In this document: positions 62,709 to 64,000 of the stretch, piece after piece
Layout of the letters: each line of letters opens with the position of its first letter
Numbering within the stretch: position 1 is the stretch's first letter
Assembly: GCA_944325075.1 (NCBI GenBank)
Contig: CALUYU010000001.1
Coordinates: 1-64,000, forward strand
From: Candidatus Gastranaerophilales bacterium
Lineage (GTDB): Bacteria > Cyanobacteriota > Vampirovibrionia > Gastranaerophilales > Gastranaerophilaceae
Direction of reading: 5' to 3'
DNA: 64,000 bases
Translations under genes and position numbers: made by a program
Notes under the pieces: generated by a model
The model's database searches: none
What the model was told of the DNA's origin: nothing
What the model saw: only the letters and a program-made list of their open reading frames with translations

Positions 62709-63545
62709 TTATTTACACTTATGTTTACCACTCCAGCTAAGATCATCGCACTTAAGATAGTCCATATTCTCGTTATAAATTACCCAGGCCGTACAACCGT
62801 AACCGTTATAGTTTTTTGCTGTATTGGCCAAGCAATAATTATCAAATGAATATTTTGTATCATCTGTTTGCCCCATAGGCAGTATTTTGTTTTTATATAT
62901 GTAAAAATAAAATATATCACGGCCAACAATATTTGGACGATTGAGCCCATTAAGATCTACAGAAAAATTTCCGCAAATTTCATTTTTATTGCAATTTATA
63001 TTATCAATCCAGCCACCGGAAAAAATTGCTCCATCATTTAAAATTAACTTTGGCTCGCGCATTGTAGAAATACTATTACTACCTAATTGAGAAACTGCAT
63101 AAGGCTTACATTGATTTTCATAATCCAGACATCTTTTTAAGGTTTTTAAGTAAGACTCAAAAGTACTCCAAAACAAGTTCATACTCTTGACTGTTTCCTC
63201 AGAATTATTTATTTCTCCGGTATCAGGATCAACAACATGTGAGGAATTTGAAATCCCCCAGTTATCAATAGTACCAAGGTCATTTTGAGCTTGTAAATAT
63301 GCCTGATTAACTATACTATAAACCTTTTTTAGTCGTGTAACAGTTTCTTTTGCCTGATAATTATTTATTAAAGTCGGTAATGTCATCGCGGCAACAACTC
63401 CGATTATGCCTAGGGTTATAAGGACCTCAGCGAGAGTAAACGCGACCTTGCGAGGCGAGGGGGAGGATGGTAAAAAAACTTCCGCCAGAGTAAATGCAAT
63501 TCTACGAGGCGATAAATAGTTCTTGTTGTTGGGTTGAAAACCCAA
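62709..63545 (-). CDS. Type IV prepilin-like/pseudopilin protein with duplicated N-terminus
   Basis: A 278-residue prepilin. The prepilin peptidase site and hydrophobic helix are in KVAFTLAEVLITLGIIGV VAAMTLPTL (Glu at +5 in FTLAE). The rest is a globular C-domain with Cys pairs (CLDYENQC, CNKNEIC, CDDLSWSGKHKC). Immediately before the real N-terminus there is a second copy of RRIAFTLAEV, encoded by a 36-base repeat 54 bases away (26 of 36 identical). The only start codon in reach is TTG 63545, inside a dispersed-repeat palindrome with no ribosome binding site, so the 5' end may be rearranged. Confidence 0.75.
   Translation of the reverse strand: MGFQPNNKNYLSPRRIAFTLAEVFLPSSPSPRKVAFTLAEVLITLGIIGVVAAMTLPTLINNYQAKETVTRLKKVYSIVNQAYLQAQNDLGTIDNWGISNSSHVVDPDTGEINNSEETVKSMNLFWSTFESYLKTLKRCLDYENQCKPYAVSQLGSNSISTMREPKLILNDGAIFSGGWIDNINCNKNEICGNFSVDLNGLNRPNIVGRDIFYFYIYKNKILPMGQTDDTKYSFDNYCLANTAKNYNGYGCTAWVIYNENMDYLKCDDLSWSGKHKCK
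63423..63512. repeat. Imperfect 36-bp tandem repeat coding for prepilin N-terminus
   Basis: Copies 63423-63458 and 63477-63512 lie 54 bases (18 codons) apart, in the same frame, each coding for a prepilin signature (SPR, then AFTLAEV). 26 of 36 bases match. The copy nearest the body is the functional one. Confidence 0.75.
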
Positions 63546-63642
63546 CCTACGTTGATTCCCGTCTCATCCCGCCGGCGGAGAATTATAATGCAGTGCCCCT
63601 GGCACCACTTTTCTTTTTGCCTGCTATCAAAAAGAAAAAGTG
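63529..63642. repeat. Dispersed palindromic repeat, right edge
   Basis: TTGGGTT-GAA-AACCCAA (63529-63545) is followed by CCTACG, GTGCCCCTGGCAC and the stem CACTTTT...AAAAGTG (63606-63642). The order hairpin, CCTAC, pyrimidine-rich palindrome is the same as at 28716-29076 and 61-340. It interrupts the region just upstream of the prepilin gene. Confidence 0.65.
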
Positions 63643-63653
63643 AACAATAAACT

Positions 63654-64000
63654 TTAAATTTTATTTCTGATTTTGGCAAAATATTCAGATAATATATTGT
63701 CACATTCGGCCTCCATAATCCCGCCGTAAACAGATAATGAAGAATTTAGAAGATTTCTTAAGTCTATTTTAGAACCCAATGCTCCGTATTTAACATCATA
63801 ACTACCAAAAAAGACTTTGTTTATTCGCGATTGAATAATTGCCCAGGCGCACATTGGACAAGGTTCAAGAGTTACATACATTTCACAATCATCAAGACGC
63901 CAATTTTCAAGAACTTTTTCGGCCTGACGAATTGCCAGGATTTCAGCGTGTCCTGTAACATCGTTCGTACATTCTTTTTTATTACAAGCAGATGAAATAA
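63654..64000 (-). CDS. tadA: tRNA-specific adenosine deaminase, partial
   Basis: The gene is cut by the window edge; about 115 residues remain. The zinc motif is visible as GHAEILAIRQAEKVLEN and LEPCPMCAWAIIQSRINKVF, with the catalytic Glu in HAE and the ligands in PCPMC. The C-terminus has FGSYDVKYGALGSKIDLRNL. TadA deaminates A34 to inosine in tRNA-Arg; a general cytidine deaminase is less likely because of this pattern. It continues past 64000 on the minus strand's upstream side. Confidence 0.88.
   Translation of the reverse strand, partial: ISSACNKKECTNDVTGHAEILAIRQAEKVLENWRLDDCEMYVTLEPCPMCAWAIIQSRINKVFFGSYDVKYGALGSKIDLRNLLNSSLSVYGGIMEAECDNILSEYFAKIRNKI

Overview
The window is an AT-rich bacterial chromosome segment with genes packed on both strands, no rRNA and no complete insertion sequence. 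It carries Gram-negative envelope genes: Kdo transferase WaaA, two family 9 (heptosyltransferase-like) glycosyltransferases, a TolC-type outer-membrane channel and a WecA/TagO-type sugar-phosphate transferase. It also has many TPR proteins and a prepilin N-terminus of the form FTLAEVLITLGIIGVV. That combination suggests a non-photosynthetic relative of cyanobacteria, Vampirovibrionia/Melainabacteria, probably a gut Gastranaerophilales. The assignment is an inference from protein style, not from a marker gene.

Layout. 1-399: dispersed palindromic repeats. 400-4086: XerC-type recombinase, a secreted TPR protein, a small unknown protein and EngB. 4123-12089: seven glycosyltransferase genes for surface glycan synthesis, one with an 11-G tract in its reading frame. 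12095-19266: AlkD-like repair protein, then a multidrug efflux locus (MarR regulator, EmrA, two tandem EmrB paralogues, divergent TolC). 19267-28518: a candidate small RNA, then TyrA, Alr, WaaA, enolase, BioY, RimI, rpsP with a structured leader, and a WecA-like transferase. 28519-29471: long non-coding stretch with a perfect 142-bp direct repeat and a probable type I toxin-antitoxin locus (23-residue hydrophobic peptide, sequestered ribosome binding site, antisense promoter). 29472-34342: a compact set of genes resembling the core of aryl-polyene (APE) clusters. 34332-41874: rubredoxin-flavin reductase, DUF4186, a short DegT-like protein, an HD protein, TPR, an EndoQ-like nuclease frameshifted against a UvrD helicase at an A10 tract, and a PTP-like phosphatase.

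41913-46470 is an accessory zone around two tRNA-Ala genes: a DUF262-HNH endonuclease, a DUF3800 module, small unknown proteins and a promoter-to-terminator candidate RNA. 46565-64000 returns to housekeeping and lineage-specific genes: a free-standing LuxR-type HTH, DnaB, CinA/PncC-like amidase, an MgtE_N-like protein, a hybrid signalling kinase, a large TPR protein apparently started at ATT, a pterin-binding methyltransferase, a lipoate/octanoate ligase, two tandem exported paralogues, LepA, IspF, a CDF transporter, a prepilin with a duplicated N-terminus and a partial TadA at the right edge.

The best candidates for undescribed biology are the type I toxin-antitoxin locus at 29208-29419, the reduced APE-like cluster, the EndoQ/UvrD slippage fusion, the G11 glycosyltransferase switch, and the two unannotated RNAs near 19460 and 46200.
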